The notes beneath the pieces are model-generated. The model searched no databases. It saw nothing but the letters and a program-made list of their open reading frames with translations, and had not been told where the DNA came from. A stretch of DNA of 64,000 bases from Acidimicrobiales bacterium (GTDB taxonomy: Bacteria > Actinomycetota > Acidimicrobiia > Acidimicrobiales > Bog-793): positions 58,772 through 122,771 of the forward strand of contig DATGLP010000004.1 in NCBI GenBank assembly GCA_035294085.1, read 5' to 3'. Both the position numbers and the translations under genes were made by a program. Of this stretch, positions 42,640-50,772 are shown piece after piece (position 1 is the first letter of the stretch; the number at the start of each line of letters is the position of its first letter).

Positions 42640-43474
42640 GGCTCCCGACGCCCTGCTCGCGGCGCTCGAGACAGGGATCGAGGTCTTCGATCTCGGGCGG
42701 CCGATGTTCGCCGGCATGCCGCAGTCGCCCAACCACCCGGAGTTTCGGCTCGCCCTGCAGCGTCGCCACGGTGACGTCGTGCGGGCGGACGGGAGCTCGG
42801 CGGCGAACGAGGTCATCGTCACCGGTGGCCACGTCGGTACCCACCTCGACGCCCTCTGCCACGTCTCCTTCGAGGGCCGGCTGTACGGGGGGCTCGACGC
42901 CGACGACGCGCAGCGCGGCGGCCGGTTCGCCGCCCTCGGCGTGGAGACGGTCGCCCCGTTCGTCTGCCGGGCGGTCCTGCTCGACGTGCCGAGGGCGCTC
43001 GGCCTGGGCCGGTGCGCGCCCGCCTACGAGATCACCCCCGAGGACCTCGAGGCCTGCGCGTCGAGCCAGGCCCGTCCGCGCCCCGGCGACGTCGTCTTGA
43101 TCCGCACGGGCTGGGGGCAGCTCTTCGACGACCGGGACGCCTACATCGGCCGCAGCTCGGGCGTGCCGGGACCGGGCGAGGCCGCCGCTCGCTGGCTCGC
43201 CGCCACGTCGCCGCGCGCCGTCGGCGACGACACGATCGCCTTCGAGCGCCTCGCGCCCGGTGCGGGCCACGCCCTGCTGCCGGCGCACCGGGTGCTCCTC
43301 GTCGAGGCGGGCGTGCACATCGTCGAGATGCTCGACCTCGAGCGCCTCGCCGCGGCGGGGGTCTACGAGTTCTTCTTCGTCATGGCGCCGCTTGCCCTCG
43401 TCGGTGCGACCGGCTCCCCGGTCCGACCCCTCGCGCTCGCGGCCCGCCGCCCGGGGAGCGCGAGCCTGCGATGA
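42632..43474 (+). CDS. Cyclase-family protein (PF04199, kynurenine formamidase-like hydrolase)
   Basis: 280 residues. The metal site is GGHVGTHLDALCHVSFEG (HxGTHxD...H), the signature of the cyclase/kynurenine-formamidase family, with TGWGQLF and ALLPAHRVLLVEAGVHIVEM later in the chain. Members hydrolyse amides and isatin. The TTG start at 42632 overlaps the CaiB stop; other in-frame starts are later. In a degradation operon it probably opens an amide or lactam, or a related ring. The substrate is inferred. Confidence 0.82.
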   Translation: MPEAPDALLAALETGIEVFDLGRPMFAGMPQSPNHPEFRLALQRRHGDVVRADGSSAANEVIVTGGHVGTHLDALCHVSFEGRLYGGLDADDAQRGGRFAALGVETVAPFVCRAVLLDVPRALGLGRCAPAYEITPEDLEACASSQARPRPGDVVLIRTGWGQLFDDRDAYIGRSSGVPGPGEAAARWLAATSPRAVGDDTIAFERLAPGAGHALLPAHRVLLVEAGVHIVEMLDLERLAAAGVYEFFFVMAPLALVGATGSPVRPLALAARRPGSASLR

Positions 43475-44907
43475 GCCAGGCGACGCTCCTCGAGCGCCTC
43501 GCGCGCCTCGTCGCCGAGACGCGCCTCGAGGACCTGCCCGCCGAGGTCGTGCGCAGCGTGAAGGCGCGGGTGCTCGACACCCTCGGGATCTGCGTCGCTG
43601 CGGCGGACCTCGACACGAGCCGGGCGATCGCCGCCTACGCGTCCTCCCAGGGCGGTTCGGGGGAGGCGCACGCCATCGGGGTCCGCCAGACGCTGCCGGC
43701 CGCGCTCGCCGCGCTCGTGAACGGCACGCTCGCCCACTCGCTCGACTACGACGACACCCACCTGCCCTCGATCGTGCACCCGAGCGCGACGATCGTGCCG
43801 GCGTGCCTCGCCGCGGCGGAGGCGGCGGGGGCGCCCGGGCGGGAGCTCGTCGCGGCGGTCGCGGTCGGCCTCGAGGTGTGCGTGCGGCTCGGCATGGCCG
43901 GCTACGACGAGGCGGCGCGCAACTCGACCTACTTCGACCGCGGCCAGCACGCCACGTCGATCTGCGGGGCGATCGCCGCAGCTGGGGCGGCCGCGCGCCT
44001 CGACCGCCTCGAGGCAGCGGGGGTGCTGCACGCGATGGCGATCGCGGCGAGCATGGCGAGCGGCATCATCGAGTCGAACCGCACCGGCGGCAACGTGAAG
44101 CGCCTGCACTGCGGCTGGGCGGCGCACGCCGGCATCAGCGCGGCACGGCTCGCCCGGCTCGGCTTCACGGGGGCACCGAGCGCCCTCGAGGGTCGCTTCG
44201 GTCTGTTCCGTGCGCTCCTCGACGGGCGCTTCGACGAGGGGGCGATCCTCGACGGCCTCGGCGAGGCGTGGTCCGTGCCGGCGATTCGGTTCAAGCCCTA
44301 CCCGGCGAACCACTTCACCCACGCCGGGATCGACGCGGCACTCGCCCTGCGAGCGAGGGGACTTCGCGCCGCGGAGGTCGAGCGGCTCACGCTCGGCGTC
44401 GCCGGTCCGACGCTGCGAACGATCGGCGAGCCGATCGAGGCCAAGCGCGCGCCGAAGACCGCCTACGAGGCGCAGTTCAGCGGCCCCTACACCGTCGTCG
44501 CCGCGCTCCTCGGTGGCCACGGCCTCGGGCTCGGCCTCGAGGACTTCACCGACGAGCTCGCGCGCGACCCGAGCCGTCGGGCCCTCATGGCGCTCGTCGA
44601 CGTCGTCGAGGACGCGGCCTGCAGCGAGCGTTTCCCGAACGAGTTCCCCGCGCGCCTGCGGGCGCGCACCGCCGGAGGGGCCGAGCTCGTGGAGGAGGTC
44701 TGGGCCAATCGGGGCGGCCCCGGGCGCCCGCTGTCGGCTCGGGAGCTCGCCGTCAAGTTCGAGGACAACGTCCGGCACGCCCTCGACCCGGCCGCCGCCG
44801 CCGAGCTCGAGGACCTCGTGGCGGGGCTCGAGGGGCTCGAGCGACCCGGCGAGATCCTCGAGCGCCTCGGGGGCGGCCGCGGCGCGACCGGCGCGCCGGG
44901 AGCGTAG
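43471..44907 (+). CDS. MmgE/PrpD family protein
   Basis: 478 residues. VKARVLDTLGICVAAADLD, LAHSLDYDDTHLPSIVHPSA, YFDRGQHATSICGAIAAAG and RFKPYPANHFTHAGIDAALA are the family landmarks. Members include 2-methylcitrate dehydratase, cis-aconitate decarboxylase and iminodisuccinate epimerase, so the reaction here is open. ATG 43471 overlaps the cyclase stop (ATGA). It most likely acts on a dicarboxylate or related intermediate in the same catabolic route. Confidence 0.87.
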   Translation: MSQATLLERLARLVAETRLEDLPAEVVRSVKARVLDTLGICVAAADLDTSRAIAAYASSQGGSGEAHAIGVRQTLPAALAALVNGTLAHSLDYDDTHLPSIVHPSATIVPACLAAAEAAGAPGRELVAAVAVGLEVCVRLGMAGYDEAARNSTYFDRGQHATSICGAIAAAGAAARLDRLEAAGVLHAMAIAASMASGIIESNRTGGNVKRLHCGWAAHAGISAARLARLGFTGAPSALEGRFGLFRALLDGRFDEGAILDGLGEAWSVPAIRFKPYPANHFTHAGIDAALALRARGLRAAEVERLTLGVAGPTLRTIGEPIEAKRAPKTAYEAQFSGPYTVVAALLGGHGLGLGLEDFTDELARDPSRRALMALVDVVEDAACSERFPNEFPARLRARTAGGAELVEEVWANRGGPGRPLSARELAVKFEDNVRHALDPAAAAELEDLVAGLEGLERPGEILERLGGGRGATGAPGA

Positions 44908-44934
44908 GCGAGCCTGGAGAGAGGGGAGCGAGCG

Positions 44935-46362
44935 ATGGCACGGTTCGATCTCGCGGTCACGGGCGGGACGCTCGTCGTCCCCTTCGTGGGGGAGTGCCGC
45001 GCCGACGTCGGCGTGCGCGACGGGCGCGTCGCCGCCCTCCTCGAGGAGATCGCCCCGGCGGATGCCGACGAGCACGTCGACGCCCGGGGTCGCTTCGTCC
45101 TGCCCGGTGGCGTCGACGCGCACTTCCACCTCGGGATCTACCGTGACCTGACGGCCGATGCCGAGTCGGAGACGACCTCGTCGCTCGTCGGTGGCGTCAC
45201 CTCGGTGCTCTCGTACTTCCGCACCGGAAGCCACTACCTCGGGCGCTCGGGCCCCTACCGGGAGATCTTCCCGGAGGTCCTGGCACGCGTCGAGGGGCAC
45301 GCCAGGACGGACTTCGGCTTCCACCTCGCGCCGATGAGCGCCGAGCACGTCGGGGAGATCCCGTTCCTCGTGGAGGAGCTGGGCGTCTCGAGCTTCAAGT
45401 ACTACATGTTCTACAAGGGCCTCAACCTGGCCGCCGACAGCCGGGACGCGGCCAGCTACACGATGGCGGACGACTACGACCTCGGGCACCTGCTCACGAT
45501 CATGGAGGAGGCGCGCCGTGCAGGCGGGCCCGGCCGGCGCGTGTCGGTCAGCCTCCACTGCGAGCAGCCCGAGCTGCTCAGGATCTTCATCGAGCGCGCG
45601 CAGCGGGACCCCTCGCTCTCGGGGCTCGCCGAGTACTCCGCGGCGCGACCGCCGCTCGCCGAGCGCCTCGCCATCGAGGAGGCGGGGGTGCTCGTCGACG
45701 CGACCGGAGTCCCGGCGAACCTGCTGCACCTCTCGAGCGAGGTCGCGATCGACGTCGTGCGCGACCTGCGCCGGCGTCACCCGTCGCTCGACGTGCGCGC
45801 CGAGACGACCGTGCACCACCTCGTGCTCGCCACCGAGGACCTCGAGGGCAAGGGCCTGGGCGGGAAGGTCAACCCGCCGATACGCACCCGGCGCGACAAC
45901 GAGGCGCTCTGGCGCGCCGTGGTCGACGGGTCGATCGACTGGGTGGCGAGCGACCACGCCTGCTGCATGGAGGCCGACAAGGGCGACGAGCTGTGGCCGG
46001 CGCTGCCCGGGTTCGGCGGGACGGCGCTCCTCTACCCGGTCCTGCTCTCCGAGGGCCACCACCGACGCGGTCTGCCGCTCGCGAGGATCGCCGAGGTCGC
46101 CGCGGCACAGCCGGCCAGGGCGTTCAACCTCTTCCCCCGGAAGGGGACGATCGCGGTCGGCTCCGACGCCGATCTCGCGGTCGTCGACCTCGAGCTCGAG
46201 CAGCACGTCACGCCGGAGCTCCTCCGTTCCGCCCAGGACCACACGCCCTTCGAGGGGGCGCGCGTCAAGGGGTGGCCGACGACGACCATCCTGCGCGGTC
46301 AGGTCGTCTTCGACAGGAATGAGGTCACCGCTGGCTGGCCCGGTCGCTACCTGCGGCGCTGA
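44935..46362 (+). CDS. Dihydropyrimidinase/hydantoinase-like amidohydrolase
   Basis: 475 residues. LPGGVDAHFHLG gives the HxH metal site, SSFKYYMFYKG contains the likely carboxylated Lys, and GKVNPPIRTRRDN and DWVASDHAC complete the cyclic-amidohydrolase fold. Family members open hydantoins, dihydropyrimidines or allantoin. The C-terminal half is typical (GTIAVGSDADLAVVDLELE). GGGGAGCGAGCG precedes ATG 44935. Transcribed with CaiB, cyclase and MmgE/PrpD, so a cyclic imide or ureide is a plausible substrate (inference). Confidence 0.85.
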   Translation: MARFDLAVTGGTLVVPFVGECRADVGVRDGRVAALLEEIAPADADEHVDARGRFVLPGGVDAHFHLGIYRDLTADAESETTSSLVGGVTSVLSYFRTGSHYLGRSGPYREIFPEVLARVEGHARTDFGFHLAPMSAEHVGEIPFLVEELGVSSFKYYMFYKGLNLAADSRDAASYTMADDYDLGHLLTIMEEARRAGGPGRRVSVSLHCEQPELLRIFIERAQRDPSLSGLAEYSAARPPLAERLAIEEAGVLVDATGVPANLLHLSSEVAIDVVRDLRRRHPSLDVRAETTVHHLVLATEDLEGKGLGGKVNPPIRTRRDNEALWRAVVDGSIDWVASDHACCMEADKGDELWPALPGFGGTALLYPVLLSEGHHRRGLPLARIAEVAAAQPARAFNLFPRKGTIAVGSDADLAVVDLELEQHVTPELLRSAQDHTPFEGARVKGWPTTTILRGQVVFDRNEVTAGWPGRYLRR

Positions 46363-46399
46363 CGCGACGGCCGAGGACCGGGCGCCGGTCTCCCGATGG

Positions 46400-46418
46400 C
46401 GCGTCCCCCAGGGACGCG
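46400..46418. terminator. Hairpin in the convergent gap after the amidohydrolase
   Basis: CGCGTCCC (46400-46407) pairs with GGGACGCG (46411-46418) around a three-base loop, between the convergent amidohydrolase and G1 peptidase genes. Without a T-run. Confidence 0.5.
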
Positions 46419-46458
46419 TACCGCCGGGTCCCGCGGCGGGGGGACGCCTGCCGCCGGC

Positions 46459-47349
46459 TCAGGTGCCCGGCGGTGGTGGCGGGGTCGGCCCGTAGGCGAT
46501 GGCGAAGCCGTCGGCGTTGGCGTCGGGGGACGACGGCGTCGACACGACGCGGCCGTGCTGGACCATGAGGCCCGCGTCCGACGCCGCGGCGCCGGCGACG
46601 AGGCCCGGTGGGCCGCCGTTGACGAGGGCGTCGTCGAAGCTCGTCGTGCCGTAGTCGGCGAGCGGGGCGAGCCGCGACGTACGGCCGTTCACCGAGAGGG
46701 CCGGGTCCTCGACGATCCACTCCGCGGAGGCCCCCGCGCCCACGTGCGAGATGCCGGTGGCGGTCCCGCTCACGCCGGTCGTGAGGTCGGCCACGGTGAC
46801 CGTCCAGGTGTCGGCCGAGGTCTCGACGATCGACGCCTGGACGCGATCGCCCGGGCTCACGGTGAACGAGCAGGCCGAGCAGCTGAGCGTCGTGAACGGC
46901 TGCTCGGCGAAGCCGGCCTCGTTCGTCGTCCACCACACGGCGTCGTGCTGGGCGCCCCGGTAGTAGTCCTGCTCGGTCCCGGTCTGGATGAGCTCGCCGT
47001 TGTCGAAGCCGTCGATGCCGACCCACGCGGCCGAGTACGTAGCGCGGCGGCTCGGTACGAGCGTCGGCACGGTCCAGGACGCGCTGACCGAGGTGTAGGG
47101 ACCCGCGGGCCCCGTGGCGGGCGTGACCGCGTAGCCCGACCAGTTCGACGAGGTCCAGCCGTAGTAGTTGCCGCCGTAGGCGAGGGGGAAGGTGAGCGCC
47201 GGCGCGTGGCCGCGGTGGCCCGGCGGCACGAGGAGCCGGACCGCGGGCAGCGCGGGCGCGAGGCTGCCGCCGAGGAGGAGGCCGCCCAGTGCGAGGAGGA
47301 CTGCCTTCGTACCCGCCAGGCTGCGAGCACGCATTCCGGAGCGTCTCAT
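46459..47349 (-). CDS. Secreted G1-family (eqolisin) glutamic endopeptidase
   Basis: 296 residues from ATG 47349, which has GGAGG nearby. The N-terminus is a signal peptide (Arg-rich, then LALGGLLLGG). SSNWSGYAVTPATG and SASWTVPTLVP open the peptidase G1 fold; WVGIDGFDNGELIQTGTEQD holds the catalytic Gln, and ASAEWIVEDPAL the catalytic Glu. TPPPPPGT is a proline-rich tail. G1 peptidases work at acid pH and act on secreted proteins, so the organism may live in acid. The two cysteines near CSACSF could make a disulfide. Confidence 0.88.
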   Translation of the reverse strand: MRRSGMRARSLAGTKAVLLALGGLLLGGSLAPALPAVRLLVPPGHRGHAPALTFPLAYGGNYYGWTSSNWSGYAVTPATGPAGPYTSVSASWTVPTLVPSRRATYSAAWVGIDGFDNGELIQTGTEQDYYRGAQHDAVWWTTNEAGFAEQPFTTLSCSACSFTVSPGDRVQASIVETSADTWTVTVADLTTGVSGTATGISHVGAGASAEWIVEDPALSVNGRTSRLAPLADYGTTSFDDALVNGGPPGLVAGAAASDAGLMVQHGRVVSTPSSPDANADGFAIAYGPTPPPPPGT

Positions 47350-47823
47350 GGGCCGCCTCCGCGTTCGAGGGCGCTTCGCGCGCCGCCGCCTATTGTCCAC
47401 GCTGGCGCTTCGACTGTCTACGTGCTGCTGCCGACGTGCCGTCCCGGTTCTCCACGTCCGCGCGTGCCGGCGCGCGCGACCAGGCGGCGGATTCGAGGGA
47501 TCCCATGGGATTCTGGTCTCGGAGCGCCGAGGAAGGGTGCGGCCCGCTCTCGGGGCAGGGCGCGCTCCGCGGCCGTGGTGCTACCTCGCTGCCCTCGATG
47601 GCCACCTCGTCGCCCGAGACGCCCGAGGCGTCCCGAGACTCGAGCGTCGATCGGGGTCAGCGGTCAGCCGGCGAGAAGGGTCGTTCGCCCCTGGGGGGGC
47701 GGCGCGGCCGCTCGTAGGTTTGGTCGCGGACGGCTCGGGACAGCGCCTCGCGCGCGAAGCAGTGACCGGGAGCCTGGAGCCGACCGAGCCATTCGGCCGT
47801 CGTCCTCGGCGTTGAGGTGGGTC
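47350..47823. other. Gene-poor stretch
   Basis: No convincing reading frame. A TAGGTT hexamer lies near 47717. It probably holds the promoters of the G1 peptidase gene (minus strand) and the flavodoxin-like gene. I see no RNA or repeat. Confidence 0.4.
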
Positions 47824-48335
47824 ATGAAGGTCCTCGTCGCTGGCGCATCTCGTCGCGGCTCGACCGAAGAGATCGCGCACGCGATCGGCGACGTACTGCA
47901 CGCTCGCGGCCTCGAGGTCCCCGTGGCCTCGCCCGAGGCGGTGGGACCGCTGTCGCCCTTCGACGCCGTCGTGCTCGGGAGCGCCGTGTACCTCGGCCAC
48001 TGGCGCCCGCGATCAGGCTCGCCCGGCGCGTCGGAGCGGAGCTGCCGGGTCGACCGGTCTGGCTCTTCTCGAGCGGACCGGTCCGCGACCCGACGCGCCG
48101 GCTCGTCCAGCAGATGGGCAGCGGTCCGGCGGACCTGCCGTCGGTGCTCGCGGCCACTCGCGCTCGCGAGCACAGGACCTTCCCCGGCCGGCTCGATCGG
48201 CGCGACCTTCGTCGCTCGGAGCGGGCTGCGCTCCTGGTCTTCCGGGGCGTCGAGGGGGACTTCCGGGACTGGGAGGCCGTCAGGGCGTGGGCGAGTTCGA
48301 TCGCCGACCGGCTCCTCGCGGGGACGCCAGCGTGA
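47824..48335 (+). pseudogene. Flavodoxin-domain protein, interrupted by a -1 frameshift
   Basis: ATG 47824 (AGGTGG just upstream) begins VLVAGASRRGSTEEIAHAIG, the FMN-binding flavodoxin loop, and runs to VVLGSAVYLGHWRP. The frame then shifts by -1 near 48003-48009 to AIRLARRVGAELPGRPVWLF and ends ASSIADRLLAGTPA at 48335. Joined, it would be about 170 residues, as in menaquinone-dependent protoporphyrinogen oxidase-like flavodoxins. One missing base in a run of C residues explains the break. The function could be lost, or the base call wrong. Confidence 0.75.
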
Positions 48336-48435
48336 ACCGACCGGCACCGCTCCCTCGGACCAGCCGGACCGGCGCGGGTGGTGGTCGCTCGGCGGCTTTC
48401 GTCGCCTCGTCGTGACGGCCCCAGGAGGTGACCAG

Positions 48436-49125
48436 ATGGCCGAGTCGTACCCAGTTCGCCTCGACGGACGGCTCGACGAGCCGCTCCACCGCGTCCTGTG
48501 GCTCGTCAAGTGGGCGCTCCTGATCCCCCACTTCCTCTGCCTCGCGGGGCTCTGGCTCGCGACGACGGTTCTCACCATCGTCGCAGGGCTGTCCATCCTC
48601 GTCACGGGCCGCTACCCCCGTCGGATCTTCGACTTCAACGTCGGTGTGATCCGCTGGACGTGGCGTGTCTCGTTCTACGGAATCGGCGCGTTCGGCACCG
48701 ACCGCTACCCACCCTTCAGCCTCCGCTCGGACCCCGGCTATCCGGCGGACTTCCACGTCGAGCGCCCCGAGCGGCTCTCGCGGAGCCTCGTGCTCGTGAA
48801 GTGGTGGCTGCTCGCGATCCCGCAGTACGTCGTCGTGGCGGTCCTCGTCGGCGGGCTCGGCTTCAGCAGCGACGGCGCCTGGCGGATCGCTGGTGGCGGC
48901 GGCGTGATCGCGCTCCTGGCGCTCGCGGGCGCGCTCGTCCTCGCCTTGACCGGTAGCTACCCCGTGCAGCTCTTCGACGTGACGATGGGCCTCAACCGCT
49001 GGTGCTACCGGGTACTCGCCTACGTCGCGCTCCTCAGAGACGAGTACCCGCCCTTCCGCTTCGACGGCGGCGGGACGGACCCAGGCACCCCGCTCGAGCC
49101 GAAGCAGCTGCCGCTCGCAGCGTGA
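48436..49125 (+). CDS. DUF4389 integral membrane protein
   Basis: 229 residues, four to five TM helices in two repeats. YPVRLDGRLDEPLHRVLWLV and YPRRIFDFNVGVIRWTWRV are followed by RYPPFSL; the second half has SYPVQLFDVTMGLNRW and DEYPPFRF, which is the DUF4389 duplicated pattern. Function is not known. ATG 48436 follows AGGAGGTGACC. Downstream is the SRPBCC fusion gene, starting 26 bases after its stop. Confidence 0.85.
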   Translation: MAESYPVRLDGRLDEPLHRVLWLVKWALLIPHFLCLAGLWLATTVLTIVAGLSILVTGRYPRRIFDFNVGVIRWTWRVSFYGIGAFGTDRYPPFSLRSDPGYPADFHVERPERLSRSLVLVKWWLLAIPQYVVVAVLVGGLGFSSDGAWRIAGGGGVIALLALAGALVLALTGSYPVQLFDVTMGLNRWCYRVLAYVALLRDEYPPFRFDGGGTDPGTPLEPKQLPLAA

Positions 49126-49151
49126 GGAGCGGCGAGGGGAGGTGGCCTGCC

Positions 49152-50669
49152 ATGGCCCACGTCTGCGGGGAGGTCGTCATCGAGCGCGACCGGGTCGAGG
49201 TGTTCGACTTCGTGGCCGATGTCCGCAACGAGCCGCGCTTCAACCCCCGGATGACCTCCTGCTCTCTGGAGACCGACGAGCCCATCGGCGAGGGCAGCCG
49301 CTTCCGGGCCACGTTGCGCCTCCTCGGGCGCCGCGTTCCACTGATGGTCGAGCTCACCGCCTACCGCCGGCCCCATCGGCTCGCCTCACGCTCGTTCGCG
49401 CCGGGCATGCGAGCCGATGGTGAGCTTCGCTTCGAGCGCGACGGCCGCCGGACCCGACTGAGCTGGTCCTGGGAGGTGCGTCCGAGCGGCTCGCTGCGGC
49501 TCCTCGACCCACTCGTCGCTCGCCTCGGCGATCGCCAGGAGCGTCGGACCTGGGGGAGCCTGAAGTCGCTGCTCGAAGGGCGGGGGTCGGACATCGCCGT
49601 CCGCCCGGCGGGGCGCGCGCCGTCGCCGAGCGCGGCGAGCGTCGTCTCGCGTGGCATCCGCAGGGGACGGTGGCCTCGGACCCCCGCGGCCGAGGCGCGG
49701 CCCGGCAGCATCGCCGAGGCTGCGTACCACCGGCTGGGTGGGCGCGACCAGTGGGTGGCGATCCACGGCAGGGACGCCGCGAACCCACCGCTGCTCTTCC
49801 TGCACGGCGGGCCTGGGTGGAGCGAGACGTGGCTCTTCCGCCGCTTCAATGCGCCCCTCGAGGACACCTACACCGCCGTCTACTGGGACCAGCGGGGAGC
49901 CGGCAGGTCCTACGACCGAACCGTGGACCGGTCGTCGATGACGGTCGAGCAGCTCCTCGCCGATCTCGACGAGCTGGTCGACAGGGTGCGCGACCGCCTC
50001 GGCGCACCGAAGGTCGCCATCTTCGGCCACTCGTGGGGCTCAGCCCTCGGCGTGCTCTACGCGGCGCGCGCTCCGGGCAAGGTCTCCGCCTACGTGGGCT
50101 GCGGGCAGATCGGCGACTGGCCGGCAGCAGAGTCCGCCTCCTACCGGCTGGCACTGGCCGAAGCCAAGCGCCGCGGCCGCCGGCGGGCGGAGGCCAAGCT
50201 CCGGGCGATCGGGCCGCCGCCCTACGGCGCCGACGCCGTGTTCGTCGAGCGCGCCTGGTCGCTGCGCCTCGCAGGCGGCTTGCGGCCGCGCACGCTGTGG
50301 GGGATCGGACGCGCCGTCCTCGGGGCCGAGGAGCTGTCGCTCGCCGAGCTGCCGCGCGCCTGGCGAGGCTTCCGCTTCTCGATGGAGGCGATGTGGCAGG
50401 AGGTCTCGCGCCTCAACCTCGTCGAGCTGGTCCCCGCCCTGGACGTGCCGGTCTTCCTCCTCTGCGGCCGCCACGATCCCTGGGTCCCGGCGACCACGAG
50501 CGCGGCCTACTTCGACGCGATCCGAGCGCCGGCGAAGGAGCTGGTGTGGTTCGAGCACTCGGGCCATGAGCCCTTCGTCGACGAGCCAGGCAGGTTCAAC
50601 GCCACGATGGCCGGTCGTGTTCGCCGCGCGCTCGTCTCGGCTGCCCCGCGCCGAGCTCGGCCGCGCTGA
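49152..50669 (+). CDS. Fusion of an SRPBCC (START-like) domain and an alpha/beta hydrolase
   Basis: 505 residues. Residues about 1-145 are an SRPBCC ligand-binding fold (VEVFDFVADVRNEPRFNP to TRLSWSWEVRPSG). After a linker comes an alpha/beta hydrolase (residues about 205-500): LLFLHGGPGWSE (oxyanion loop), VYWDQRGAGRSYDR, FGHSWGSALG (nucleophile Ser), CGRHDPWVP (acid Asp) and WFEHSGHEPFVDEP (His). These are proline-iminopeptidase-type motifs, so it could be a peptidase or an esterase. The fusion suggests the ligand-binding domain delivers or senses a hydrophobic substrate. GGGGAGG is at a long spacing to ATG 49152. Confidence 0.82.
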   Translation: MAHVCGEVVIERDRVEVFDFVADVRNEPRFNPRMTSCSLETDEPIGEGSRFRATLRLLGRRVPLMVELTAYRRPHRLASRSFAPGMRADGELRFERDGRRTRLSWSWEVRPSGSLRLLDPLVARLGDRQERRTWGSLKSLLEGRGSDIAVRPAGRAPSPSAASVVSRGIRRGRWPRTPAAEARPGSIAEAAYHRLGGRDQWVAIHGRDAANPPLLFLHGGPGWSETWLFRRFNAPLEDTYTAVYWDQRGAGRSYDRTVDRSSMTVEQLLADLDELVDRVRDRLGAPKVAIFGHSWGSALGVLYAARAPGKVSAYVGCGQIGDWPAAESASYRLALAEAKRRGRRRAEAKLRAIGPPPYGADAVFVERAWSLRLAGGLRPRTLWGIGRAVLGAEELSLAELPRAWRGFRFSMEAMWQEVSRLNLVELVPALDVPVFLLCGRHDPWVPATTSAAYFDAIRAPAKELVWFEHSGHEPFVDEPGRFNATMAGRVRRALVSAAPRRARPR

Positions 50670-50772
50670 CCGTCGGCCGCGTCGTCTGTGCTCGCGGGCG
50701 GCTCGCCGGCGGCACGTGGCGCGGCGTCCGCCGCCAGGCAGCCGCGCCTCGCGGGCGAGACGGCGGGGCCGG

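Noticed and set aside
47390..47605. 71-residue minus-strand frame in the gap
   Set aside because: No SD or -10 element and a composition typical of shadow coding.
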